From Clostridia bacterium (GTDB taxonomy: Bacteria; Bacillota; Clostridia; Oscillospirales; Acutalibacteraceae), in assembly GCA_017465505.1 (NCBI GenBank), contig JAFTWB010000013.1:62001-126000 (forward strand): 64,000 nt of DNA, written 5' to 3'. The translations under genes were made by a program, and so were the position numbers. Of the stretch, positions 57,742 through 64,000 are shown piece by piece. How positions within the stretch are numbered: position 1 is the stretch's first letter; every line of letters begins with the position of its first letter. The notes under the pieces are model-generated. The model did not search any database and was not told the DNA's origin. It saw nothing but the letters and a program-made list of their open reading frames with translations.

Positions 57742-58722
57742 ATGAAAAAAGGACTTATTGTGTTGCTGGCAGTTACTCTTTTGTTTACCATTTTTGCCGA
57801 TTTCGGCTCAAAGGAAACAATTGTAGTTTGTGCCTCTTCTGAGCAGTTCCGTAACGACGAGTTACAGGCTCAGCTTTCCGAGGAATTTCCTCAGTACAAT
57901 GTTGTTGTTACCTATATGTCCACAGGTAAGTCTGCCGCCAAAATCTTTGCCGAAGGCGAAGACACAGAGGTTGACATCCTTGTGGGTCTTGAAACAGGCT
58001 ATATGAACAAAATCAAAGGCGAGCTTGCAAATATCGAGGGCAAAAGCGAAATTCCTTACCTTGAGGGTCTTGCTCCCGAGGATAACGAAAACCTCTGGGT
58101 AACCTGGGAAAAGCAGGCGGGTGGAATTATCGTAAACACCGATATTTTAGAGAAGCACGGTCTGGAAGCTCCCAAGTCATACGAGGACTTACTCAAGCCC
58201 GAGTATCAGGGTCTGGTTGCTATGCCTGACCCCAAATCCTCAGGTACAGGCTACTTCTTTTACAAGAACTGGGTTAACCTCTGGGGTGAGGAAGCTACCC
58301 TTGAGTATGTTGACAAGCTTTATCCCAACTTAAAGCAGTTTACAGAGTCAGGCTCAGGCCCTATCAAGCTTCTTAAGCAGGGCGAAATCGCCGTGGGTCT
58401 TGCCCTTACTTTCCAGGGTATTACAGAAATGAACGACGGTCAGCCCTTTGAGGTTATCTTCCCTCCCGAGGGTTCCCCTTACTCCCTTACAGGCTCTGCC
58501 ATTGTTAAGGGCCACGAAGACAAGAAGGGCGTTTCGGAGGTGTTTGATTACATCGCCAACGTTTTCCTTAAGTACGACAAAGAGTATTTCTGCCCCGAAA
58601 CAATTTACGAGGGTCAGATAAATTACATTGAAAATTATCCCGCTGATATACCTTACGCAGATATGACAGGTATTCAGGATTATGAGGCGAAAGAGAGGCT
58701 GCTGTCAATATGGAAGTATTAA
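57742..58722 (+). CDS. ABC transporter substrate-binding protein (iron/spermidine/2-aminoethylphosphonate type)
   Basis: The 326-residue product has a hydrophobic N-terminus (residues 4-20) and the class II periplasmic-binding fold: IVVCASSEQFRNDELQAQLSEEF in outline, VDILVGLETGYMNKI, GGIIVNTDILEKHGL, LVAMPDPKSSGTGYFF and GEIAVGLAL. No lipobox Cys is visible in the signal region, so it may stay anchored by the uncleaved segment. The ligand is uncertain; context with a LicC/PntC-like enzyme suggests a phosphorus-containing amino alcohol or phosphonate, while the family also binds Fe3+. It overlaps the ATPase gene by 13 bases. Confidence 0.86.
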   Translation: MKKGLIVLLAVTLLFTIFADFGSKETIVVCASSEQFRNDELQAQLSEEFPQYNVVVTYMSTGKSAAKIFAEGEDTEVDILVGLETGYMNKIKGELANIEGKSEIPYLEGLAPEDNENLWVTWEKQAGGIIVNTDILEKHGLEAPKSYEDLLKPEYQGLVAMPDPKSSGTGYFFYKNWVNLWGEEATLEYVDKLYPNLKQFTESGSGPIKLLKQGEIAVGLALTFQGITEMNDGQPFEVIFPPEGSPYSLTGSAIVKGHEDKKGVSEVFDYIANVFLKYDKEYFCPETIYEGQINYIENYPADIPYADMTGIQDYEAKERLLSIWKY

Positions 58723-59486
58723 ACAAGAAGTTATCAGTAAAAAATATCACAAAAACCTACGCAGGTAAAACTGTTCTCAATAACGTAAGCTTTGACCTTA
58801 TGGAAGGTGAGTTTCTTTCCATCTTAGGCCCTTCAGGCTGCGGTAAAACCACACTTTTAAGAATCCTCATCGGTCTTGAGAAAGCCGACAGCGGCGAAAT
58901 CATCAAGGGCGGCAAGGATATTTCAGGTCTTGCCAGCTTTGACAGAGGTATGGGCATTGTTTTCCAGAACTACGCACTTTTCCCCAATATGACAGTTCTG
59001 CAGAACGTTATGTATGCTCTGACTCTTCGCAAGGATACCAAAAAGCAGGCTAAGGAAATCGCTACCAGAACCTTGGAGCAGGTTGGTCTTACTGACCAGA
59101 TGCACAAGCGTCCCCATCAGCTTTCAGGCGGTCAGCAGCAGAGAGTTGCTATTGCAAGAACTCTTGCTATGAATCCCGACGTTATCCTTCTTGACGAGCC
59201 TATTTCAGCTCTCGACGTTACAAACCGCGAGATTATGAAAGCAGAGCTTAAGTCGCTTCAGAAAAAGTTCAACGCAACAATGCTTTTCATTACCCACGAC
59301 CAGGAGGAGGCGTTCTTCCTTTCTGACAGAATTATGGTAATGAGCGAGGGTAACATTGAGCAGATGGCTACCCCCGAGGAGCTTTACAACAATCCTGTCA
59401 GCGACTATATCAAGGAGTTCGTTGTTGAGCAGCTTGACAAAAAGTACGAGGATCTCTCTCGCTACACAGGAAGAGGTAAAGTATGA
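58710..59486 (+). CDS. ABC transporter ATP-binding protein
   Basis: The 258-residue product has Walker A GPSGCGKTT, Q-loop VFQNYALFPNMTV, signature LSGGQQQRVAIAR, Walker B VILLDEPISALD and H-loop ITHDQEEAFFLSD, the pattern of iron/spermidine/putrescine-type importers. It is shorter than PotA or CysA and lacks a full C-terminal TOBE domain. Start overlaps the binding-protein gene; the stop overlaps the permease start (ATGA). Confidence 0.93.
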   Translation: MEVLNKKLSVKNITKTYAGKTVLNNVSFDLMEGEFLSILGPSGCGKTTLLRILIGLEKADSGEIIKGGKDISGLASFDRGMGIVFQNYALFPNMTVLQNVMYALTLRKDTKKQAKEIATRTLEQVGLTDQMHKRPHQLSGGQQQRVAIARTLAMNPDVILLDEPISALDVTNREIMKAELKSLQKKFNATMLFITHDQEEAFFLSDRIMVMSEGNIEQMATPEELYNNPVSDYIKEFVVEQLDKKYEDLSRYTGRGKV

Positions 59487-61111
59487 AAATAAAGAAGAAC
59501 AAAGGTTATTTCGGCTTGAAGTATCTGCTTCTTGTCTACCTTCTGATTTCTGTTGTTCTTCCTATTATCTACCTTTTCAGCAGTATCAGAGGTCAGCATA
59601 TCAGCGATGTTTTCTCATCGGCTCAGTTCTTGCCTATGCTCAAGAACTCTGTTGTCACCACAGTTATTGCAACGGTTATCTCCATTGTGCTTTCCTTTTT
59701 CCTTGCATATATGCTTAACCGTTCCAACATAAAGTTCAAATCCTTTTTCGTTGTGCTTTTCACAATTCCAATGCTTATCCCCAGTATTTCCCACGGTATG
59801 GGTCTTGTGTTCCTTTTCGGCGACAACGGAATTGTTACAAACCTTCTGGGGCTTAACATCGGCCTTTACGGCTACAAGGGTATTGTAATGGGCTCTGTGC
59901 TCTATTCTTTCCCTGTTTCCTTTTTGATGTTCAACGACTCTTTCCAGTATGAGGACTTCACAATCTACGAGGCCGCAAGCGTACTGGGTATGAGCAAGGT
60001 AAGACAGTTTGTGTCCATTACATTACCTTCTATGCGTCGCACAATTGTTTCTGCGGTTCTTGCAGTTTTCACAATGATTTTCACCGACTACGGTGTTTCT
60101 CTTATGACAGGCGGCACAGATATGACCTTGCCTGTTTATATGTACCGAGAGGTTATCGGTATGATGAACTTCTCAGGCGGTGCGGTTATCGGCGTTGTGC
60201 TTTTGCTTCCTGCTATGGTCGCCTTTATTATGGACCTTAAAAACAGCGGTATCAACGCTTCTTCCAGCACAGTTACAAAGGCTTATCAGATTGAAGAAAA
60301 CAAGGCAAGAGATATTCTTGTTTATATAGTTTTTGCCCTTGTTATCTTCCTTTTGTGCCTGCCTATTATCGCTTTCCTGCTCTTAAGCTTTGTAAAGCAG
60401 TATCCCATTGATATGTCTTTCAGTCTGGAAACTGCCAAAAAGCTTCTCTCAAGCGGTATCGGCCAGTACTTTATCAACTCCGTGGCAATTGCACTGCTTA
60501 CGTCCTTGGTGGGTACCTGCCTTTCTTACTTCTCTGCTTATGTTACTGCAAGAAGCCAGAAGGCAATCTCCAACGGTGTGCTCCACTTTATCAGTATGCT
60601 TTCCCTTGCAGTTCCCGGTATCGTTCTGGGCCTTTCCTACGTTCTTACTTTCAAGAACGTTCCCATCTACGGCACAATTTTCATCCTTGTGGTTGTAAAC
60701 ATCGCTCACTTCTTCTCATCTCCCTACCTGCTTGCCTACAACTCCCTCTCCAAGTTCAATCCCAACCTTGAGGACGTGGCAGACACTCTGGGTATCAGCA
60801 GAATGAAGCTTCTTCTTTCCGTTTACATCCCCAGCACAAGAGCAACTATCGTTGAAATGTACAGCTATTTCTTCGTTAATGCTATGATTACAATTTCTGC
60901 GGTGTCTTTCCTTATGAACTTTCGCACAATGCCTCTTTCTCTGCTGATTCCTCAGCTTGAGTCTCAGTCCTTCATTGAGGGTACGGCTATGGTATCTCTC
61001 CTGATTCTGGTGATTAACCTTGTTGAAAAAGGAATCGCATTTGCAGTTAAGAAAAAGGTTTCCAAAGAGGACGAAAAAATCCTTTCTGCACCCTTAGAGG
61101 TGGAAGAATAA
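59483..61111 (+). CDS. ABC transporter permease, two-domain (FbpB/PhnV type)
   Basis: The 542-residue product contains two permease domains in one chain, each with about six membrane segments and an EAA-type loop (first YEAASVLGMSKVRQFVSITL near 160, second LEDVADTLGISRMKLLLSVY near 435). This duplicated layout occurs in ferric-iron and 2-aminoethylphosphonate importers. It uses the overlapping ATGA start with the ATPase gene. The operon ends here at a strong hairpin. The tail is charged (KKKVSKEDEK). Confidence 0.92.
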   Translation: MKIKKNKGYFGLKYLLLVYLLISVVLPIIYLFSSIRGQHISDVFSSAQFLPMLKNSVVTTVIATVISIVLSFFLAYMLNRSNIKFKSFFVVLFTIPMLIPSISHGMGLVFLFGDNGIVTNLLGLNIGLYGYKGIVMGSVLYSFPVSFLMFNDSFQYEDFTIYEAASVLGMSKVRQFVSITLPSMRRTIVSAVLAVFTMIFTDYGVSLMTGGTDMTLPVYMYREVIGMMNFSGGAVIGVVLLLPAMVAFIMDLKNSGINASSSTVTKAYQIEENKARDILVYIVFALVIFLLCLPIIAFLLLSFVKQYPIDMSFSLETAKKLLSSGIGQYFINSVAIALLTSLVGTCLSYFSAYVTARSQKAISNGVLHFISMLSLAVPGIVLGLSYVLTFKNVPIYGTIFILVVVNIAHFFSSPYLLAYNSLSKFNPNLEDVADTLGISRMKLLLSVYIPSTRATIVEMYSYFFVNAMITISAVSFLMNFRTMPLSLLIPQLESQSFIEGTAMVSLLILVINLVEKGIAFAVKKKVSKEDEKILSAPLEVEE

Positions 61112-61121
61112 TCCCATAAAC

Positions 61122-61160
61122 AAAAAACGCCTGACGGAGTTAAATCCGCCAGGCGTTTTT
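61122..61160. terminator. Terminator of the ABC operon, within the left direct repeat
   Basis: AAAAAACGCCTG-A-CGGA pairs with TCCG-C-CAGGCGTTTTT around GTTAAA. A/T tracts on both sides make it bidirectional. Confidence 0.9.
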
Positions 61161-61171
61161 GCATAGAATTT
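61126..61171 (+). repeat. 46-bp direct repeat, left copy
   Basis: Runs from AACGCCTGACGG to GCATAGAATTT. The copy at 62009-62054 differs at one position (C/A in TCCG-C/A-CAGG). The XRE gene stop codon is the next three bases. Confidence 0.85.
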
Positions 61172-61423
61172 TTAATCGGTATCGTCTTCGTCAAAAGCAT
61201 AATCATTAAGTTCAGTAAAATCAAGAAACTCTGCAAGAGTCATATTAAATGCAATAGCAAGCTTATGGAGAGTTTTAACTCTGGGGTTTTTAGTCAGACC
61301 TCTTACGATATTATCTAGAGTGGATTGTTTAACATCGCTCATAGTGGCAAGCTTGTTAATTGCAATTCCCCGTTGTTTGCATAACTCGCGGATTCTCTTT
61401 ACATAAATATCTGAATACTCCAT
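61172..61423 (-). CDS. XRE-type helix-turn-helix regulator
   Basis: The 83-residue product is a single HTH_26/HTH_3-like domain: VKRIRELCKQRGIAINKLATMSDVKQSTLDNIVRG in outline, with recognition part KQSTLDNI and the following PRVKTLHKLAIAFNMTLAEFLDF. The end is acidic (DEDDTD). It is divergent from a SLOG gene and three TTACCCG-type palindromes lie between them, so it is probably the repressor of that gene and itself. The pair is bounded by 46-bp direct repeats. Confidence 0.88.
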   Translation of the reverse strand: MEYSDIYVKRIRELCKQRGIAINKLATMSDVKQSTLDNIVRGLTKNPRVKTLHKLAIAFNMTLAEFLDFTELNDYAFDEDDTD

Positions 61424-61444
61424 ATCTGCACCTCAACACTATAA

Positions 61445-61462
61445 TTACCCGTTTGCGGTTAA
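61445..61462. promoter_or_regulatory. TTACCCG-type palindrome, site A
   Basis: TTACCCG-TTTG-CGGTTAA, imperfect in the right arm, 22 bases upstream of the XRE gene start codon. Confidence 0.5.
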
Positions 61463-61491
61463 TATAATGATAAAAGGAAACAAAGGAGAGG

Positions 61492-61509
61492 TTACCCGAA
61501 TACGGGTTG
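61492..61509. promoter_or_regulatory. TTACCCG-type palindrome, site B
   Basis: TTACCCG-AATA-CGGGTTG overlaps the -35 box TTGACA at 61507-61512. Confidence 0.6.
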
Positions 61510-61535
61510 ACATCGCCATAATATTTGAATAAAAT
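61507..61535 (+). promoter_or_regulatory. Promoter for the SLOG gene
   Basis: TTGACA at 61507-61512 and TAAAAT at 61530-61535 with 17-base spacing, flanked by palindrome sites B and C. Confidence 0.75.
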
Positions 61536-61539
61536 AAAG

Positions 61540-61557
61540 TTACCCGAAAACGGGTAA
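61540..61557. promoter_or_regulatory. TTACCCG-type palindrome, site C
   Basis: TTACCCG-AAAA-CGGGTAA is a perfect palindrome covering the expected transcription start of the SLOG gene. Confidence 0.65.
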
Positions 61558-61588
61558 TAATTTTGTTTGCATATAAAAGGTGATGTGT

Positions 61589-62017
61589 GTGAAAACCTGC
61601 ACGTTCTTTGGACATAGAGATATAGCGGAAAATATAGAACCTTTGCTGAGAGAAGTTTTGATTGAGTTGATTGAGAAAAAAGGAGTATATAATTTTTTGG
61701 TGGGAAATGAAGGCGCATTTGACAAAACGGTACAGAGCGAGTTGAGAAGGCTAAAAAATACTTATGGGCATATTGATTTTTTGGTGGTGTTGGCATATTT
61801 GCCTTGCGGTGAAACAAAAAACGAAACGCTTTATCCCGAGGGGTTGGAAAGTGTTCCGAAAAAGTTTGCCATAGATTACAGAAACCGTTGGCTAATAGAA
61901 AAATCCAATTGCGTGGTATCGTATGTTAACAGAAACTACGGCGGAGCGGCAAAGTTTTCTCAATTGGCGGAGAAAAAAGGACTGAAAGTAATAAATATAG
62001 CAAAAATCAACGCCTGA
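61589..62017 (+). CDS. SLOG family protein (DUF1273/YpsA-like)
   Basis: The 142-residue product matches the YpsA-type SLOG fold: CTFFGHRDI at the start, a glycine motif NFLVGNEGAFDK near 35, LVVLAYLP, the LYPEGLESVPKKFAIDYRNRWLIEKS block and NYGGAAKFSQLAEKKG near the end. SLOG domains bind nucleotides or related ligands and recur in conflict and stress systems; no reaction is established for this type. GTG 61589 is best placed from AAAAGG; ATG 61583 is an alternative. The last codons (AAC GCC TGA) lie in the right direct repeat. Base use is A/T-richer than the surrounding operons. Confidence 0.83.
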   Translation: MKTCTFFGHRDIAENIEPLLREVLIELIEKKGVYNFLVGNEGAFDKTVQSELRRLKNTYGHIDFLVVLAYLPCGETKNETLYPEGLESVPKKFAIDYRNRWLIEKSNCVVSYVNRNYGGAAKFSQLAEKKGLKVINIAKINA

Positions 62018-62054
62018 CGGAGTTAAATCCGACAGGCGTTTTTGCATAGAATTT
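62009..62054 (+). repeat. 46-bp direct repeat, right copy, with terminator
   Basis: One mismatch to 61126-61171. It carries the same hairpin (CGCCTG-A-CGGA with TCCG-A-CAGGCG) and TTTTT tract and so terminates the SLOG gene, whose stop codon it encodes. Confidence 0.85.
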
Positions 62055-62102
62055 GCACAATTGAAGAATATATTTTCAGTAGGGGCGAAGATGGATTTAA
62101 AA

Positions 62103-63602
62103 TCAATCGGAATCGCCCTGCAGGTGGCTAACCTGCTCCTCGTCTTCTCGGGGATTTAAAATATCCGCGATAACTTCTCTTTCGTCAAGGTGGTATTTAA
62201 CGCCTTTGATTTCCTGATAATCCTCGTGGCCTTTGCCTGCAAGGACAATAATATCTCCTGCTTCGGCGTTTTCGATACAGTAGCGGATGGCGTCAACTCT
62301 GTTGGGGACGATTACATATTTGCCCTGAGTTTTGTCGATACCAACCTTGATGTCGGCAATAATGTCGTTTACATCTTCAAATCGGGAATTGTCCTCGGTA
62401 ATAACGGAAAGGTCAGAAAGTCTTCCCGAAACTTCGCCCATTTCATAACGTCTTGCCTTGGGGCGGTTGCCGCCTGCACCGAACATTGTAATAAGGCGGT
62501 GGGGCTTGTATTCACGCAGGGTTTTGAGCACATTTTCCATAGAAACGGCATTGTGAGCGTAGTCAATGAGAAGAGTGTAGTTGCTCTTGAGAGGATAAAC
62601 CTCAACTCTGCCCTTGACTTTTACGGTTTCAAGGCCTTTTAAAATGTATTCATCCTCAACACCCATAGCAGAGCACAGAGCAATGGCAGCAAGAGCGTTG
62701 TAAACGCTGAATCTGCCGGGGATGGCAACGTCTGCGGAAAGCTCCTTTTTGCCTGTAACATCAAAGTGAACTCCGATAAAGCCCTGACGAGCCAGAAGCT
62801 TATCGCCTTTTGCCACAAAATCGGCAGAATCAGAGAAACCGTAGGTGGTTTTTTCGCAGGTGCTGTCTTTGAGAAGCTCGGTGTGAGCTACGTCGTCAAT
62901 GTTTATGATACCCTTTTTGCAATGTCTGAAAAGAATCGCCTTACTGTTAAGGTAATCCTGCATATCACTGTGTTCGCTTTCGCCGATATGGTCATTGGAG
63001 AAGTTGGTGAAAATGCCGTAATCAAACTCAATGCAGTCTGTTCGGTGGTGCTTAAGCCCGAGACTTGAGGCCTCAATAACCATTGCCTTGCAACCCTTTG
63101 CCACCATTTTTCTCATAGCCTGCTGAATTTCGTAGGATTCGGGAGTGGTGTTGGCGGTTTTGTAGATTTTGTCCCCGATAACAATTCCCAATGTGCCGAT
63201 GGTTCCTGTCTGTATTCCTGCACATTCGAGAATGGAGCGAATCATTGCAACGGTAGTGGTTTTGCCCTTTGTGCCTGTAATGGCAATGGTGGTAAGCTCT
63301 TTGGCAGGGTAAGAGAAAAGAGCGGCACTCATTAGTGCCAGAGCGGCTCGGGTGTTTTCTACCTTTATAATTGTAACGTCTGCCTCTGTCTGGATTTCGT
63401 CGCTGACAATAAGTGCAGAAGCTCCTTTTTCAATGGCGTCCGGGGCGTACTTGTGGCCATCGGTGTTAAAGCCCTTTAGGCACACAAAGGCTGTGCCCTT
63501 TACAACTTTTCTGGAATCATAAATAAGGTCACTGATGTCTGTATCCTCAGAGCCCTTAAGAACTTCATAGGAAAGGGAAGAGAGCATATCCTTAAGCTTC
63601 AT
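62103..63602 (-). CDS. murE: UDP-N-acetylmuramyl-tripeptide synthetase (MurE)
   Basis: Adds the third amino acid to UDP-MurNAc-L-Ala-D-Glu. The 499-residue product has the substrate domain (DSRKVVKGTAFVCLKG), the ATP motif GTKGKTTT, the EASSLGLKHHR and TNFSNDHIG motifs, a candidate carbamylated Lys (YLNSKAILF) and the C-terminal domain. The amino-acid motif reads DNSR where diaminopimelate enzymes have DNPR; the Arg is kept, so meso-diaminopimelate is the likely substrate. ATG 63602 follows AGGTGG; in-frame codons upstream have no ribosome site. The final ten residues (QVSHLQGDSD) and stop come from a dispersed repeat. Confidence 0.92.
   Translation of the reverse strand: MKLKDMLSSLSYEVLKGSEDTDISDLIYDSRKVVKGTAFVCLKGFNTDGHKYAPDAIEKGASALIVSDEIQTEADVTIIKVENTRAALALMSAALFSYPAKELTTIAITGTKGKTTTVAMIRSILECAGIQTGTIGTLGIVIGDKIYKTANTTPESYEIQQAMRKMVAKGCKAMVIEASSLGLKHHRTDCIEFDYGIFTNFSNDHIGESEHSDMQDYLNSKAILFRHCKKGIINIDDVAHTELLKDSTCEKTTYGFSDSADFVAKGDKLLARQGFIGVHFDVTGKKELSADVAIPGRFSVYNALAAIALCSAMGVEDEYILKGLETVKVKGRVEVYPLKSNYTLLIDYAHNAVSMENVLKTLREYKPHRLITMFGAGGNRPKARRYEMGEVSGRLSDLSVITEDNSRFEDVNDIIADIKVGIDKTQGKYVIVPNRVDAIRYCIENAEAGDIIVLAGKGHEDYQEIKGVKYHLDEREVIADILNPREDEEQVSHLQGDSD
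62109..62135 (-). repeat. Dispersed 3'-end palindromic element, copy F, inside murE
   Basis: On the minus strand CAGGTTAGCCACCTG, GGGCGATTCC matches the leader of the other copies. The remainder of the element is degraded; a GTAGGGGC fragment at 62079-62087 may be its neighbour. Confidence 0.65.
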
Positions 63603-64000
63603 AAATAAAACCACCTCAGTATATATTATAATGTAAGTGCTTGTCACTATTCTAAAGGTACAACTTTTTCCGTCGGTTGTCAATCGGTTTTTCATTGGGG
63701 CCGATACGATATTTAGTGGTAAATAAAGGTTGTTTTTACAAATAAACACAACAGGAAGTAATTTTGACGAAAAAGTGGTTACAAAAGGGTAAAAGTGGCA
63801 GTAAAAGGGTTACATATATGTCAAATTGCCTCTATTTGGAACTCTCAGGGTGGCAAGGTGCACAAAGGATAGCTTGGCATAACTGACAAATAGACAAATG
63901 CATATTTATGCAATGTGACGGTTATTTGAAAAAACGGTTGTTAAAATGCCCAAAATCGGGTCGTTTATTTATTATTTTAGATAAAAAGTACAAAGGGAGT
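63603..64000. other. Intergenic region upstream of murE to the window edge
   Basis: No convincing coding frame or RNA gene is visible in these 398 bases. They hold a TATAAT on the minus strand near 63625 without a good -35 box, the 20-bp tandem repeat at 63772, a TGCAT/ATGCA dyad near 63900 and AAAGGGAGT at the very end, which may be the ribosome site of a plus-strand gene outside the window. Confidence 0.5.
63772..63811 (+). repeat. 20-bp tandem repeat
   Basis: AAAAGTGGTTACAAAAGGGT and AAAAGTGGCAGTAAAAGGGT are adjacent, 17 of 20 bases alike. GTGG/AGGG triplets recur every 9-11 bases. Confidence 0.6.

Overview
The window looks like chromosomal DNA from an anaerobic, sporulating, gut-type Clostridia, probably Ruminococcaceae/Oscillospiraceae. 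The evidence is a spoIIE gene, six secreted proteins with type I dockerin modules (four in one operon), BspA-type leucine-rich repeats, a Feo iron system with the FeoB-associated Cys-rich peptide, and sigma-A promoters of Firmicute type (TTGACA-N17-TATAAT). No rRNA, prophage, insertion sequence or CRISPR array was seen. No cohesin or scaffoldin gene lies in the window.

Layout. 1-9.4 kb: U32 peptidase, dUTPase, then the elongation/shape block mreB-mreC-mreD-PBP2-minD and a methylglyoxal-synthase-like gene that lacks catalytic residues. 9.6-15.2 kb: a C_GCAxxG_C_C protein, an M14 peptidase, a two-component system and a leucine-rich-repeat dockerin protein. 15.3-17.7 kb: tRNA-Met, tRNA-Glu, tRNA-Leu, then a GH13 alpha-glucan hydrolase. 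18-24 kb: a complete peptide ABC importer (oppBCDF plus binding lipoprotein). 24-29 kb: hisS-aspS on the minus strand, divergent from a membrane sulfatase-fold protein. 29.4-32.2 kb: an Abi_2 (AbiD/F) HEPN protein, then IMP dehydrogenase. 32.5-36 kb: a 1175-residue dockerin protein with a starch-binding-like C-terminus. 36-44 kb: DegV, hemolysin III, SpoIIE, a lipoprotein serpin, VanW and patatin. 44.6-52.2 kb: a minus-strand operon of four leucine-rich-repeat dockerin paralogues. 52.4-56.6 kb: a DtxR-type regulator divergent from feoA-feoB-Cys-rich peptide-DUF2325-DUF3793. 56.8-61.1 kb: a winged-helix/nucleotidyltransferase fusion in an operon with an ABC importer. 61.1-62.05 kb: a compact XRE regulator/SLOG gene pair between 46-bp direct repeats. 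62.1-63.6 kb: murE.

The genes fit a cell that binds and digests plant polymers or starch (dockerins, GH13, CBM26-like module), imports peptides and ferrous iron, and builds its wall with an Rod-type complex. Two candidate defence or accessory units stand out: the AbiD/F gene with a run of hairpins downstream, and the XRE-SLOG cassette.

Intergenic DNA is unusually structured. One palindromic element occurs six times, always just 3' of a gene and always in the same orientation relative to that gene; it supplies the stop codon of dut and the last ten codons of murE. A second class is made of arrays of short variable hairpins separated by constant linkers (AATGATG or GATATA). A GTTAGC-N4-GCTAAC palindrome marks the iron genes. 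All family assignments were made by reading motifs; no database search was possible.
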